Part shown: positions 27,936-37,004 of the stretch, piece by piece | Position numbering within the stretch: position 1 is the stretch's first letter | Layout of the letters: each line of letters opens with the position of its first letter | Assembly (NCBI GenBank): GCA_024695935.1 | Contig: JAILHH010000035.1 | Location: forward strand, 58,620-122,619 | Origin: Acetatifactor sp. | Lineage (GTDB): Bacteria; Bacillota; Clostridia; Lachnospirales; Lachnospiraceae | DNA length: 64,000 nt | Direction of reading: 5' to 3' | The notes under the pieces: generated by a model | Database searches by the model: none | What the model saw: only the letters and a program-made list of their open reading frames with translations | What the model was told of the DNA's origin: nothing | Translations under genes and position numbers: made by a program

Positions 27936-30900
27936 TTATTTTGTTTTTACAGGTACCGGCTTTCTCTTGTCCTTTTTAAGGAATAATACAAGTGAAAGGC
28001 TTAAAAGTCCTAAGGATAAGAACCACTTGGGATGGATAAAGTCCGCTGTCTTTGGAGTATTATCCACGTTCTCACCCGCTGCGGATAAATTCTGTGTATC
28101 CACATAAATGACATAGGGTGAGAAATGTTCTGCGGTAAAGTTCACGCAGGGAACACCTGAAATCGTGGTGAATTTAACCGAAAGCTTATCCAGTCTGTCA
28201 TTTACAACACCTGCAACCTTGTTATTTCCGGCATAATCCTTTAATGAATCCGGAAGAGGCAAAGTAATGTTGATCGAAAGTCCCGTAGTGTCCGTTATCT
28301 CCTTTGTTCCCGTGGAATCATAGAGTGATATGTCCATGGGGAAGTATTTGATATTGTCAAATTTATCACCGTATTCTGCCTGAAGAGCCTTAATGACTGC
28401 CTCGGAAGCTGTTGCGGATTCGCTGACTTTGATGGTGAAATTGTCGGAAGATCCGTTTACTGTAGCCGATACGACTCCTGTATTTGACAGACCGTTCTTG
28501 TCAATGACAACCGTTGTTCCGCTGCTTGATACTTTACCGGTGTTAGTTTTGTTTGAATTTGAGGAATTACCGCTTACGGTACTGCCTGAACCTGATGAAG
28601 AAGAAGTCTTCTTTGCATAGTTTGCGGTTACAGTCACATTGCCCTCGGGCATTGTGATAACTGTCGCTGATAAAACCTTGCTTGCTATCTTTACGGAATC
28701 GGGGTTTACTGTCCAGTTGGAGAACTGAAGTCCGCTTGCAGGTTCATTTGCAACGATAATGGGCTGGCTTCCGGCCACATATGAGCCTGAGCCACTTCCA
28801 TTTACAACAGTTAAAGTATATGTCACTGCAGTCGAATTGCCGCTTACGGAACTGTTTGAATCGGAACCGGAACCCGATCCCGAACTGCCGGAACCACTGT
28901 TTGCGGAATACTGAGCATAAGTATCAGTATTCTTTGTGATATTGGTAACAGCAGGTCTCCAGCCTGTAAATGTGTATCCTGAGAGGGTCGGTCCTGAAAT
29001 ATTGGGAGCATCCTCTCCCGCCCCCACTGTGGTGGTATATACCAGGTTGTCTGAACTGTCATAGTAGTTAACTACATACTCATCCACTACCTCCTGATAC
29101 TGAGCCATGGTGGTGATATTTGATGATACGTCAGTAAGCACACGGTCCCATCCGATAAAAGTATATCCCTCTCTCTTGGGGTCATTCGGAGCAAGAGTTG
29201 AGGCATCACCTCCCTCTTCTATATAGGCTTTCTTTAACTCCGTGCCATCATAATCCTGGAAGATAACGGTGAATTTGTTTGCATCCTCCGCCTCAGTCTC
29301 ATAGACTGCAAAACACCAGGTATCTGCAGTTATCTCTTCGTATGAAGGATTCCACTGACTGAATACATATCCCGTACGGCCAAGGGGCGTGGGCGGGACA
29401 GCATCCTCTCCCTCCTTGATATACTGAGAATCTACTTGAACATTAGAGGCAAGCTCTTCATCCCAATCCCAGAACAAAACTGTATAATAGTTGATTTCTG
29501 CCGCAGTCTCAACATTGTAACCATAGAGCAGGCCATAGTTATACAGATAGCTGTCCTCAGGTACAATAAAGGTAATTGCAGAATTAGGAGTGGTAGTCAT
29601 ACCGTTAAATGCGTTCTGACCAAGCAGAGTCAGATATTTTGTGGCTTCAATGGTGTCTACACTACTCTCATAAAAAGCATTATCCGAAATCTTTGTACAT
29701 GTCGAAGGAAGCTTTACGGACCTTAACTTTGATGTGTATCCGAAAGCATATGAAGGCACTGCATCGACACTGCTGGTGCTAAGATCTACCTCAAGCACCT
29801 CGGTGTCCCTAAAGGCCTCGGGTGCAATGGATTTTACATCTGCTGTTTCGGTATTTCTGACGTATTTAGATGTTCTTCCCTTTAGACACTCTACTATTTT
29901 GGTTTTTGCGCCGTCTTCAAGTTCATAGACTATCGATGTATCCGTCACAAAATTGTCTCCGCCCGAAAACGATACATCACTAAGGGCGGAACATCCAAGC
30001 CAGGGCACGGTGCCCAAAGTCTCACAGGAATCGGAAACGGTCATGGAAGTAAGAGCCGTATCATCCTCAAAAGCATAATCTCCGATAGTATTCAGGCTGC
30101 CTGTAAGGGAAACCGTATCCAGGGATGTACAATCCTTAAACGCCCTCTCTCCTATAGAAGGAGTGGTGCCTGTGACATATACAGATTTAAGTCCGCTGCA
30201 GTCGTTAAGAGCATAGGCCGGAATTTCAGTATCGCCGTAGACGTTCAGCATTTCAAGACTTGAACAGCCCTGAAAATCGCTTGAACTGTATACCGTATCA
30301 AGATCCGATAAATCCGCTCCTGTAGAATCTACGGGACTTGCAGCATCCAACGTATCTACGCCAAAGAGATTAAAGGTTCTCTTGATTGCATATGTAGAAC
30401 CATCGGCCTGCTCCTTGTCATATAAAAGGCCAGCCTTGATTCCGTCTACACCATCGGGAATGTCAATGGTGATCATGCTCTTTAACAGATTGATCTGGTC
30501 TTCGGTAAGGTCACTGTAATCATTATTTGCATAAGCATTTAACATTGCACTTAAAGAAGACGATGTCAAAGTAGCGGTATAATCCTCCAGGTAGTCTCTC
30601 TTGCCGTCATTGTAATCCTGGAGGAGTGATCCGGTTGAAATATCACTCAAGGCAGGAAAATCAATAAGCTCACTGACGCCCGTATCCGTCATGGAATTAT
30701 AATTGTACTGTATTGTAAGATTGGTGGGCCATCCGCTGTAATAAAGAGGGAAGCTGGCGTTCTGCGCGGTATTGTTATATCTGCCCTCATAGCTCATGGC
30801 ATATTCATAAGGGCCGGAAGTATATGTATCCGTCGAAATAGGACCGGAAAAATACAACTGAACCGTGGGATATCCGTCAGATCCTGTCATATCTGATGCG

Positions 30901-32741
30901 TTGGTGCAGCCTGACTGATGGTTTGTGACATTTTGGGTCTGAAAAGCATATTCTCCGATTTGAACATCACCGGATTCAAAAATAACATTGGACAGATTAT
31001 GGCATCCCGCAAAGGCATAAGGATCTATCCTCTGAATGTTTGCAGGGATCGTTACAGATGTCAGGAAACAATGATCTCTGAAGGTAGTGGATCCGATATA
31101 GTAAATTGCTACAGGACCAATCTGTCCCGGAATAGTCAAAGTATTAACATCTTCACCTAACACACAGCTGACAAGCTGGTTAGATGAGTCTGTCTGGTAT
31201 GTGGCTCTGCCCTCTTCACCGGTGCCCTCCTCCTGAACCGTCACCTCGTATAAATCAAGCTGGTCGTAAGAATTGTTAAGAAATCTAAAGGCAAAACAGT
31301 TTTCCAAAGCAGTTTTATGAACAGCAGAATCCGTGTTTCCTCCGGGATTCGTCTGATCCGCATAGCCTTCAAAATAAAATGTATCCGGAACAGTTGCCTT
31401 AAACTCATCTATCGAAAAGACTCCATCCTCCGGCACAAAGTCGATCTGACTGTTTTTGGTAGATATATAATCCAGAGCCGAACAATTCATAAAGCTCGAC
31501 AAATATACGGGATTGGTTGCCAGCGCAGGATATGTCAGGGATTTAAGAGAAGTACAATCCACAAACATATCACGGCCGATTATTCTCAGAGCATTATTGG
31601 AGCCCGCACTGCAAAGGTCAATACTTTCAAGGTCTTCACAACCCTGGAACGCAGAATCTCCGATGGATATTACATTCAATGGTAATGTAAAATTCTTAAG
31701 TGCCCTGCAATTGTAAAAAGCGTATTCTCCGATCTCGTTCAAATTGGACTCAACGTTGATATTGATGTCCGTCATATTAAAGCAGCTGTAAAACGCACCT
31801 GCTCCGATTACTTTCAAACCGTTGGACTCGTATAGATCAATGCTTCTTAGGGAACCGCAGTTATAAAATGCATAATCTCCGATACCAACAAGGGATTCGC
31901 TGACAACCAGTGTTGAAATATTACCGTTATTGGCAAATATGCCCTTGTCTTTGTTGTCAGCAGTGACATCTCCCGCATAAATCCACTGTGTACCGCTCTT
32001 TTGAACATATTGGTTGGAAATATAAGCCACAGTGGCATTTCTGATAATCTGATATGATGTATCCGTACAGGCCACATAATTGGCATTGCCGGATTCGTTG
32101 TATTCCTTTGGTGAATTGGCATCATAAAACAAAGCTTCGGGAGTCAGAGTTGCAATATTGTCCCACGATGCCAAATCGTCATAAAAGCAAGGATAATAAT
32201 TGTATATGGGATCGTCATAATCATCACTTTCATCGTTATCCGGATCCTCATCCGCGTTTACTACCGAATCATCCTCCCCCACAATTATGTGATTGTAGGT
32301 TGTGACACGATAATACAGAAAGCTTCCGTTTTTGCCCACGGCACAATAACCCGTTGTGGTACCAAGGTTATTTCTGTACTGAGCATAAGCATCAACTGCA
32401 GTGGGAATGGTGAGGGTATTATTCTGCAGTTTCAACGTACCGTATCCCACAATAACCGCAACGGGAATGTTATTATTATCCTCTATATACGCAAACTGAA
32501 GGGACTGATCACCGGTAGTATAAATAGGTGTGGAGGAATCAATCTGAGGTATGGTATCCGTGCAATCCACCGTGACACTCGGTGCAGACCTGGGGGCTGT
32601 AGCATCTGTGGTATTGGTTTGGGCTCTGAGTCCATCCACAGGAATCGCCGCCACAACAACAGCCGAAATTAAAAACAAAGTAGCCACTGTCTTGCGAATC
32701 ATTTTTCTTGTTCTTCTGTTTTTTGCTTTGCTCTTAGCCAT
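27936..32741 (-). CDS. Giant BspA-like leucine-rich-repeat surface protein with class B-type sorting signal
   Basis: A 1601-residue cell-wall protein. A signal peptide (basic start, then TVATLFLISAVVVAAIPV, cleavage near 42) is followed by LRR_5 units at about 240-420, 540-640 and 820-1080. Three Listeria-Bacteroides (Flg_new/InlB-type) repeats follow at about 1090-1290; each ends in G-Y-x-F-x-x-W and a Y/Q-Y turn. Next are a Ser/Gly linker, a divergent InlB-like repeat (about 1325-1400), a second Ser-rich linker and a beta-rich domain. The C-terminus is TPKTAD, a hydrophobic helix and KKDKRK, a class B-like sorting signal. ATG 32741 has AAAGGAG seven bases before it and is only 5 bases from the sortase stop, so substrate and enzyme are co-transcribed. 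Confidence 0.9.
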   Translation of the reverse strand: MAKSKAKNRRTRKMIRKTVATLFLISAVVVAAIPVDGLRAQTNTTDATAPRSAPSVTVDCTDTIPQIDSSTPIYTTGDQSLQFAYIEDNNNIPVAVIVGYGTLKLQNNTLTIPTAVDAYAQYRNNLGTTTGYCAVGKNGSFLYYRVTTYNHIIVGEDDSVVNADEDPDNDESDDYDDPIYNYYPCFYDDLASWDNIATLTPEALFYDANSPKEYNESGNANYVACTDTSYQIIRNATVAYISNQYVQKSGTQWIYAGDVTADNKDKGIFANNGNISTLVVSESLVGIGDYAFYNCGSLRSIDLYESNGLKVIGAGAFYSCFNMTDININVESNLNEIGEYAFYNCRALKNFTLPLNVISIGDSAFQGCEDLESIDLCSAGSNNALRIIGRDMFVDCTSLKSLTYPALATNPVYLSSFMNCSALDYISTKNSQIDFVPEDGVFSIDEFKATVPDTFYFEGYADQTNPGGNTDSAVHKTALENCFAFRFLNNSYDQLDLYEVTVQEEGTGEEGRATYQTDSSNQLVSCVLGEDVNTLTIPGQIGPVAIYYIGSTTFRDHCFLTSVTIPANIQRIDPYAFAGCHNLSNVIFESGDVQIGEYAFQTQNVTNHQSGCTNASDMTGSDGYPTVQLYFSGPISTDTYTSGPYEYAMSYEGRYNNTAQNASFPLYYSGWPTNLTIQYNYNSMTDTGVSELIDFPALSDISTGSLLQDYNDGKRDYLEDYTATLTSSSLSAMLNAYANNDYSDLTEDQINLLKSMITIDIPDGVDGIKAGLLYDKEQADGSTYAIKRTFNLFGVDTLDAASPVDSTGADLSDLDTVYSSSDFQGCSSLEMLNVYGDTEIPAYALNDCSGLKSVYVTGTTPSIGERAFKDCTSLDTVSLTGSLNTIGDYAFEDDTALTSMTVSDSCETLGTVPWLGCSALSDVSFSGGDNFVTDTSIVYELEDGAKTKIVECLKGRTSKYVRNTETADVKSIAPEAFRDTEVLEVDLSTSSVDAVPSYAFGYTSKLRSVKLPSTCTKISDNAFYESSVDTIEATKYLTLLGQNAFNGMTTTPNSAITFIVPEDSYLYNYGLLYGYNVETAAEINYYTVLFWDWDEELASNVQVDSQYIKEGEDAVPPTPLGRTGYVFSQWNPSYEEITADTWCFAVYETEAEDANKFTVIFQDYDGTELKKAYIEEGGDASTLAPNDPKREGYTFIGWDRVLTDVSSNITTMAQYQEVVDEYVVNYYDSSDNLVYTTTVGAGEDAPNISGPTLSGYTFTGWRPAVTNITKNTDTYAQYSANSGSGSSGSGSGSDSNSSVSGNSTAVTYTLTVVNGSGSGSYVAGSQPIIVANEPASGLQFSNWTVNPDSVKIASKVLSATVITMPEGNVTVTANYAKKTSSSSGSGSTVSGNSSNSNKTNTGKVSSSGTTVVIDKNGLSNTGVVSATVNGSSDNFTIKVSESATASEAVIKALQAEYGDKFDNIKYFPMDISLYDSTGTKEITDTTGLSINITLPLPDSLKDYAGNNKVAGVVNDRLDKLSVKFTTISGVPCVNFTAEHFSPYVIYVDTQNLSAAGENVDNTPKTADFIHPKWFLSLGLLSLSLVLFLKKDKRKPVPVKTK

Positions 32742-32745
32742 ATTT

Positions 32746-33918
32746 CTACTCCTTTGCAGCAACCTTCTTTGCCACCACCACGAATCTGCCGTTGTTCTCC
32801 TGATAATCACAGGTGGATAATGTTAAAAGACTGTCCCCGTACTCTGCAGTGACTCCGGTGTCGATCAGACTCATCTCTGCCATTTCGTTCATATAGGAAT
32901 CGAATTCCTGAGGCGAATTGGCATCTATAAACTGATAATACTTAAAAGTTATCTCTTCCTCACTGTAAACCTTTGATCTGAACACATACATGACCTCATA
33001 GGTCCCCTTTTCATATATAGTGTCAAATTCAATGGTCTTGTGCTTTTCATAAAAATCCTGTTTCTCGTAATTATCGAGTTTTCCGAACATCTTTCCGCTT
33101 CTCATATGATGCCCGTACAGGATATAATTTGTGTTTCCTTTTATAACATCGCATGCCGCATCCATAAAAATGGACCCGTTCTTGTCATATTCCTGATTCA
33201 GATTGTGATTCAGATAATAATCATTGTCCGTAGTCTGTACCACGGGAACGTCAAGAAACACTTCACCATTACTTGTATCGGCAATTTTCAGCCATCCGAT
33301 TAGTTTTTTATACGTATTTAATAAATTTTTATATTCATCAAGGACTTCGGGTGCATCCTTATCCTCATCCGTATAATGGATGACCACTTCTTCACCATTT
33401 TTATCATCGACAACATTGGCAGCTGCAGCTGAAGAATCCTTTCGCTCACTTATCTTTTCAAGGTCCTTTGCTGTCCTGATCTCATAAAAATGATATATTC
33501 CCAAATATAAAAATGATAACAATGCTATTCCTATCATCCCCATGATGAAAGCCCGACGCTTTTTTTCATCCCTGGCGATCTGTTCCATCACAAATTCATC
33601 GGATACATTGATATTATTTTTTTCGGTCTCCTTTTTATTTCCGGAGTTTCCTTTTTTCTTTTGCTTTGAGGATCCTGCGGGATTTTCTTGCTTTTTAGCT
33701 ATCTCATCCTCAAGTTCCTCTCTGAAATCATTACCGAGAATCGTGAGGAAATTTATTTTCCCGGAATCCATCATGGATAGAACGGTTTTTGCGTCCGTTT
33801 CTTTATTTTCAATCCTTAACTTTAATCTGTCTATGATCTCAGCATCGCGAAGAGCCTTTTTATAATCGCTTTCGGTTCTGAATCTCCTGTCGGAAACGGT
33901 GAATCTGTTCTCTTCCAT
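32746..33918 (-). CDS. srtB: Class B sortase with long N-terminal cytoplasmic extension
   Basis: Transpeptidase of 390 residues that anchors proteins to peptidoglycan. The first 140 residues are charged and cytoplasmic, with Lys/Asn-rich coiled segments; this is much longer than in a typical 230-250-residue SrtB. A transmembrane helix lies at about 142-162. The catalytic domain shows VFLDVPVVQTTDNDYYLNH, the histidine in ILYGHHMRSGKMFG (about 265), cysteine in LSTCDY (about 370), and arginine in GRFVVVAK (about 378). The insertion before the active cysteine fits class B. GGAG precedes the ATG. It lies directly upstream of its likely substrate. Confidence 0.92.
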   Translation of the reverse strand: MEENRFTVSDRRFRTESDYKKALRDAEIIDRLKLRIENKETDAKTVLSMMDSGKINFLTILGNDFREELEDEIAKKQENPAGSSKQKKKGNSGNKKETEKNNINVSDEFVMEQIARDEKKRRAFIMGMIGIALLSFLYLGIYHFYEIRTAKDLEKISERKDSSAAAANVVDDKNGEEVVIHYTDEDKDAPEVLDEYKNLLNTYKKLIGWLKIADTSNGEVFLDVPVVQTTDNDYYLNHNLNQEYDKNGSIFMDAACDVIKGNTNYILYGHHMRSGKMFGKLDNYEKQDFYEKHKTIEFDTIYEKGTYEVMYVFRSKVYSEEEITFKYYQFIDANSPQEFDSYMNEMAEMSLIDTGVTAEYGDSLLTLSTCDYQENNGRFVVVAKKVAAKE

Positions 33919-33964
33919 ATCACTCCAAATGTCTACTTTCCCAAGATAAAGTATCTCTTATAAT

Positions 33965-33992
33965 ATTTTACTATATATGCTGATTAATGCAA
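33965..33992 (-). promoter_or_regulatory. Candidate promoter for the sortase-LRR operon
   Basis: On the minus strand TTGCAT (33987-33992) and TAAAAT (33965-33970) are 16 bases apart, about 50 bases before srtB. Between here and the repeat block (34000-34138) I see only AT-rich sequence with a small inverted repeat AGACG/CGTCT. Confidence 0.4.
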
Positions 33993-34138
33993 GTATTTTA
34001 TCAATATCTTGTGATTATTATAGACGCTCCAATGGTATCGTCTATTCAATAAAGTAAAATCATCTTCTGCTAAGATATTAAATAAAGAATTTCCCTCACC
34101 ATAAACTAAACTACAGTGCGCTCCCAATTAATGTAAAC

Positions 34139-34380
34139 AAATATGCAACACAAATCTCAGAATTGTTTATATCTGTTGCATTGTAAAGCCATTTATAGAT
34201 TGAAAATACAACCCTAATCACAGGATTGCTTATTTCTGTTGCATTGAAGAGGCATTTATGACTCGAAATTGCAACGCAAATCCCAGGATGACTCATATCT
34301 GTTGCATTGATGAAGCAATTATGGAATGAAAATGCAACACAAAGTTTAGAACAGTTCATATCGGTTGCATTGATTGATTT
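34139..34380. repeat. 63-bp degenerate tandem repeat, four copies
   Basis: Four units occur at an exact 63-base period without indels. The TGCAAC-like element begins at 34144, 34207, 34270 and 34333, and the GTTGCA element begins at 34175, 34238, 34301 and 34364. Within each unit TGCAAC and GTTGCA are inverted, so each can form a 6-bp stem around about 25 bases. The copies otherwise differ at many positions. Because 63 is a multiple of 3 an 82-codon minus-strand frame stays open (34111-34359), but it has no ribosome site and I do not call it a gene. Confidence 0.85.
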
Positions 34381-34429
34381 TTTAGGTAAAAAATGATGCC
34401 CGAAGACATGAAACAGAGATCATTTTACT

Positions 34430-34460
34430 TATAAAAATAGTGCCCGGGGAAACCGGGCAC
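34430..34460 (-). terminator. Intrinsic terminator after leuS
   Basis: A GC-rich 8-bp stem (GTGCCCGG / CCGGGCAC, 34440-34460, 5-base loop) is followed on the minus strand by TATTTTTAT. It stands 11 bases after the leuS stop. Confidence 0.9.
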
Positions 34461-34470
34461 CGTAAATTTA

Positions 34471-36885
34471 CTATTTAACTATAAGATTTAAGATCTTTCC
34501 GGGTCTGTAGATAACCTTAACCACATCTCCTCCGATCTTGTCAGAAAGAACTTCTTTTGCCTTTGAAACGGCACTGTCTTCAGCCTCATCGGGAGCAACA
34601 TTTATCTTTGCTTTAACCTTGCCGTTTATCTGAACAGCCATTTCGATCTCGCTCTCCACTGTCTTCGACTCGTCAAATTCAGGCCATTTCTCGTAAGCTA
34701 TTGTTTCATTATGACCCAAGATCTGCCAGATCTCCTCACCCACATGAGGGCAGATACATGAGAACATTTTAATGAAGTTCTCTGCATACTCTCTGGGGCA
34801 GGCTTTTTCCTTGTAAAGAGCATTTACAAAGATCATCATCTGAGCGATGGCGGTATTAAATGCAAGCTTGTCAAAGTCTTCGGAAACCTTCTTTACTGTC
34901 TGATGGTAAACCTTCTCAAGCTCCTTTGAAGCATTATCAGTGATATTGCTGCTTTCAGTAAAGAAATTCCATACTCGGTTGATAAATCTGCGGGCACCGT
35001 CTACACCTGTCTGGCTCCATGGCTTTGAAACCTCGAGAGGTCCCATGAACATCTCATAGAGACGAAGTGTATCTGCACCGTACTCTCTTACGATGTCGGA
35101 AGGATTGACAACAAATTCAGGGAATCTCTTACCCATCTTGATGCCGTTCTCACCAAGGATCATTCCCTGATGAACAAGCTTCTTGAAGGGCTCCTTTGTG
35201 GGAACAAGACCCTTGTCATAGAGGTATCTGTTCCAGATCCTTGAATACATAAGATGTCCCACCGCATGCTCGGGACCGCCCACATAAAGGTCAACAGGCA
35301 TCCAGTGCTTTAAAAGCTCGGGATCGGCAAACTGCTTGTCATTTCTGGGATCGATATATCTAAGGAAATACCAGCTTGATCCTGCAGATCCGGGCATGGT
35401 AGATGTCTCTCTGACACCCTTTACACCGTTGTGGTCGTACTGCTTCCACTCTGTTGCATTTTCAAGAGGCGCCTTTCCGTTCTTACCCTTGTAATCCTGA
35501 AGTTCAGGAAGAACAAGAGGAAGCTCATCGTCATCCAGGACATGGATTTTTCCATCCTCTGTATGAACAACGGGAACGGGCTCACCCCAATAACGCTGGC
35601 GGGCAAAAATCCACTCTCTGAAGTGGTAATTTACGGTAGTCTTTGCAACTCCCATATCTACCAGCTTCTTTGTGATGGCTTTCTTAGCCTCCTCAACGGT
35701 AAGACCTGTAAACTCTTCAGAGTTGATGAGCTTGCAACCTTTTCCGAGGTAATCCTGCTTTTCAAAAGCACATTCGGAAACATCCCTTCCGTCGATAACC
35801 TGGATCATATCGATATTGTGAGCAACTGCATATTCAAAGTCTCGCTGATCATGTGAAGGAACTGCCATAACAGCACCGGTACCGTAGTTTGCAAGCACGA
35901 AGTCACCGATGAACATTCTGACTTCCTTACCGTTTACGGGATTGATACATGTGACGCCCTTAAGCTCACAACCGGATTTGGTCTTATTGAGCTCAGTTCT
36001 GTCCATGTCATTTTTCTTTAATGTCTCATCAATATAAGCCTGAACTTCTTCCTTGTTCTCGATCCTGGGCATCAGATCCTTAACAGTCTGTCCGTCGGGA
36101 GCAAGTACCATGAAAGTGATACCGTAAATGGTCTCGATACATGTGGTAAAGATGGAGAACTCTCCTCCGCCGACGATCTTGAACTTAACCTCAACACCCT
36201 CGGATTTTCCGATCCAGTGTCTCTGAATATCCTTTGTTGACTCAGGCCAGTCTATCTCATTGAGACCGTCTAAAAGCTTCTCGGCAAAAGCAGGCTGGTC
36301 GATAACCCACTGCTTCATGTTCTTACGAACAACAGGGAATCCGCCTCTCTCACTCTTACCGTCTATAACCTCATCGTTAGATAAAACAGTACCCAGTTCT
36401 TCGCACCAGTTAACGGGCATGTCTATATATTTTGCATAACCATCTAGATAAAGCTGTTTAAATATCCACTGTGTCCACTTATAAAATTCAGGGTCACTTG
36501 TGGCTATCATCTTTGACCAGTCATAGTCAAATCCGAGTTCCTTGAGCTGCTTTGAGAAAGTCTTGATATTCTCCTGTGTAAATCCGTTGGGATGATTTCC
36601 CGTATTTACGGCATACTGCTCTGCCGGAAGACCGAATGAATCATATCCCATGGGATGAAGTACATTGTAACCCTTCATTCTCATCATTCTGCTCATGATA
36701 TCCGTTGCTGTGTAGCCTTCGGGATGTCCTGCATGAAGACCTACTCCCGATGGATAGGGGAACATATCCAAAGCATAATATTTGGGTTTGGAAAAATCCC
36801 ATACATCAGTCTTAAAGGTTTCATTTTTCTCCCAATAAGCCTGCCATTTGGATTCCACCTCACGATGGTTGTAAGGCACTGACAT
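34471..36885 (-). CDS. leuS: Leucyl-tRNA synthetase
   Basis: Class I aminoacyl-tRNA synthetase of 804 residues, the normal bacterial length. The HIGH box is PYPSGVGLHAGHPEGY near 38-53; the CP1 editing domain spans about 220-420; the YAVAHNIDMIQVIDG block lies near 348, and the catalytic core resumes with GSSWYFLRYIDPRND near 505. The KMSKS position reads IKMGKRFPEF, a variant in which the second half is replaced; I believe this form is common in Lachnospiraceae LeuRS but cannot check. The C-terminal domain ends with KVIYRPGKILNLIVK. GGAGGT precedes the ATG. It has its own promoter and a leader hairpin. Confidence 0.97.
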   Translation of the reverse strand: MSVPYNHREVESKWQAYWEKNETFKTDVWDFSKPKYYALDMFPYPSGVGLHAGHPEGYTATDIMSRMMRMKGYNVLHPMGYDSFGLPAEQYAVNTGNHPNGFTQENIKTFSKQLKELGFDYDWSKMIATSDPEFYKWTQWIFKQLYLDGYAKYIDMPVNWCEELGTVLSNDEVIDGKSERGGFPVVRKNMKQWVIDQPAFAEKLLDGLNEIDWPESTKDIQRHWIGKSEGVEVKFKIVGGGEFSIFTTCIETIYGITFMVLAPDGQTVKDLMPRIENKEEVQAYIDETLKKNDMDRTELNKTKSGCELKGVTCINPVNGKEVRMFIGDFVLANYGTGAVMAVPSHDQRDFEYAVAHNIDMIQVIDGRDVSECAFEKQDYLGKGCKLINSEEFTGLTVEEAKKAITKKLVDMGVAKTTVNYHFREWIFARQRYWGEPVPVVHTEDGKIHVLDDDELPLVLPELQDYKGKNGKAPLENATEWKQYDHNGVKGVRETSTMPGSAGSSWYFLRYIDPRNDKQFADPELLKHWMPVDLYVGGPEHAVGHLMYSRIWNRYLYDKGLVPTKEPFKKLVHQGMILGENGIKMGKRFPEFVVNPSDIVREYGADTLRLYEMFMGPLEVSKPWSQTGVDGARRFINRVWNFFTESSNITDNASKELEKVYHQTVKKVSEDFDKLAFNTAIAQMMIFVNALYKEKACPREYAENFIKMFSCICPHVGEEIWQILGHNETIAYEKWPEFDESKTVESEIEMAVQINGKVKAKINVAPDEAEDSAVSKAKEVLSDKIGGDVVKVIYRPGKILNLIVK

Positions 36886-36907
36886 AATTATTTACCTCCA
36901 AAAACAT

Positions 36908-36941
36908 ATAAAGCCCATCCGCAAAAGCGAAAGGGCTTTAT
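36908..36941 (-). terminator. Hairpin in the leuS leader (terminator or attenuator)
   Basis: ATAAAGCCC (36908-36916) pairs with GGGCTTTAT (36933-36941); an inner CGC-AAAA-GCG stem extends it. On the minus strand ATATGTTTTT follows, immediately before the GGAGGT of leuS. Because the leuS promoter lies upstream of it, it is transcribed in the leader and may attenuate leuS or back up the end of the EF-G-like gene. It lacks T-box sequence. Confidence 0.55.
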
Positions 36942-36969
36942 CATTGATCTTTATAAAAAGCCATGAAAC

Positions 36970-36998
36970 ATTGTAGCTTTTTTCACAAAAAGTGTCAA
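36970..36998 (-). promoter_or_regulatory. Sigma-A promoter for leuS
   Basis: On the minus strand TTGACA (36993-36998) and TACAAT (36970-36975) are exactly 17 bases apart, beginning a few bases after the stop of the EF-G-like gene. Confidence 0.8.
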
Positions 36999-37004
36999 GA
37001 GCGC

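Noticed and set aside
34111..34359. 82-codon minus-strand frame with 21-residue repeats
   Set aside because: It arises because the 63-bp repeat is a multiple of three; there is no ribosome binding site and the peptide shows no recognisable fold.
34139..34380. CRISPR array
   Set aside because: Units are diverged over their whole length, there are no identical direct repeats with unique spacers, and no cas gene is near.
36886..37004. T-box leader for leuS
   Set aside because: The leader is under 100 bases and lacks the GGTGG...CCGCG motif and any specifier stem.
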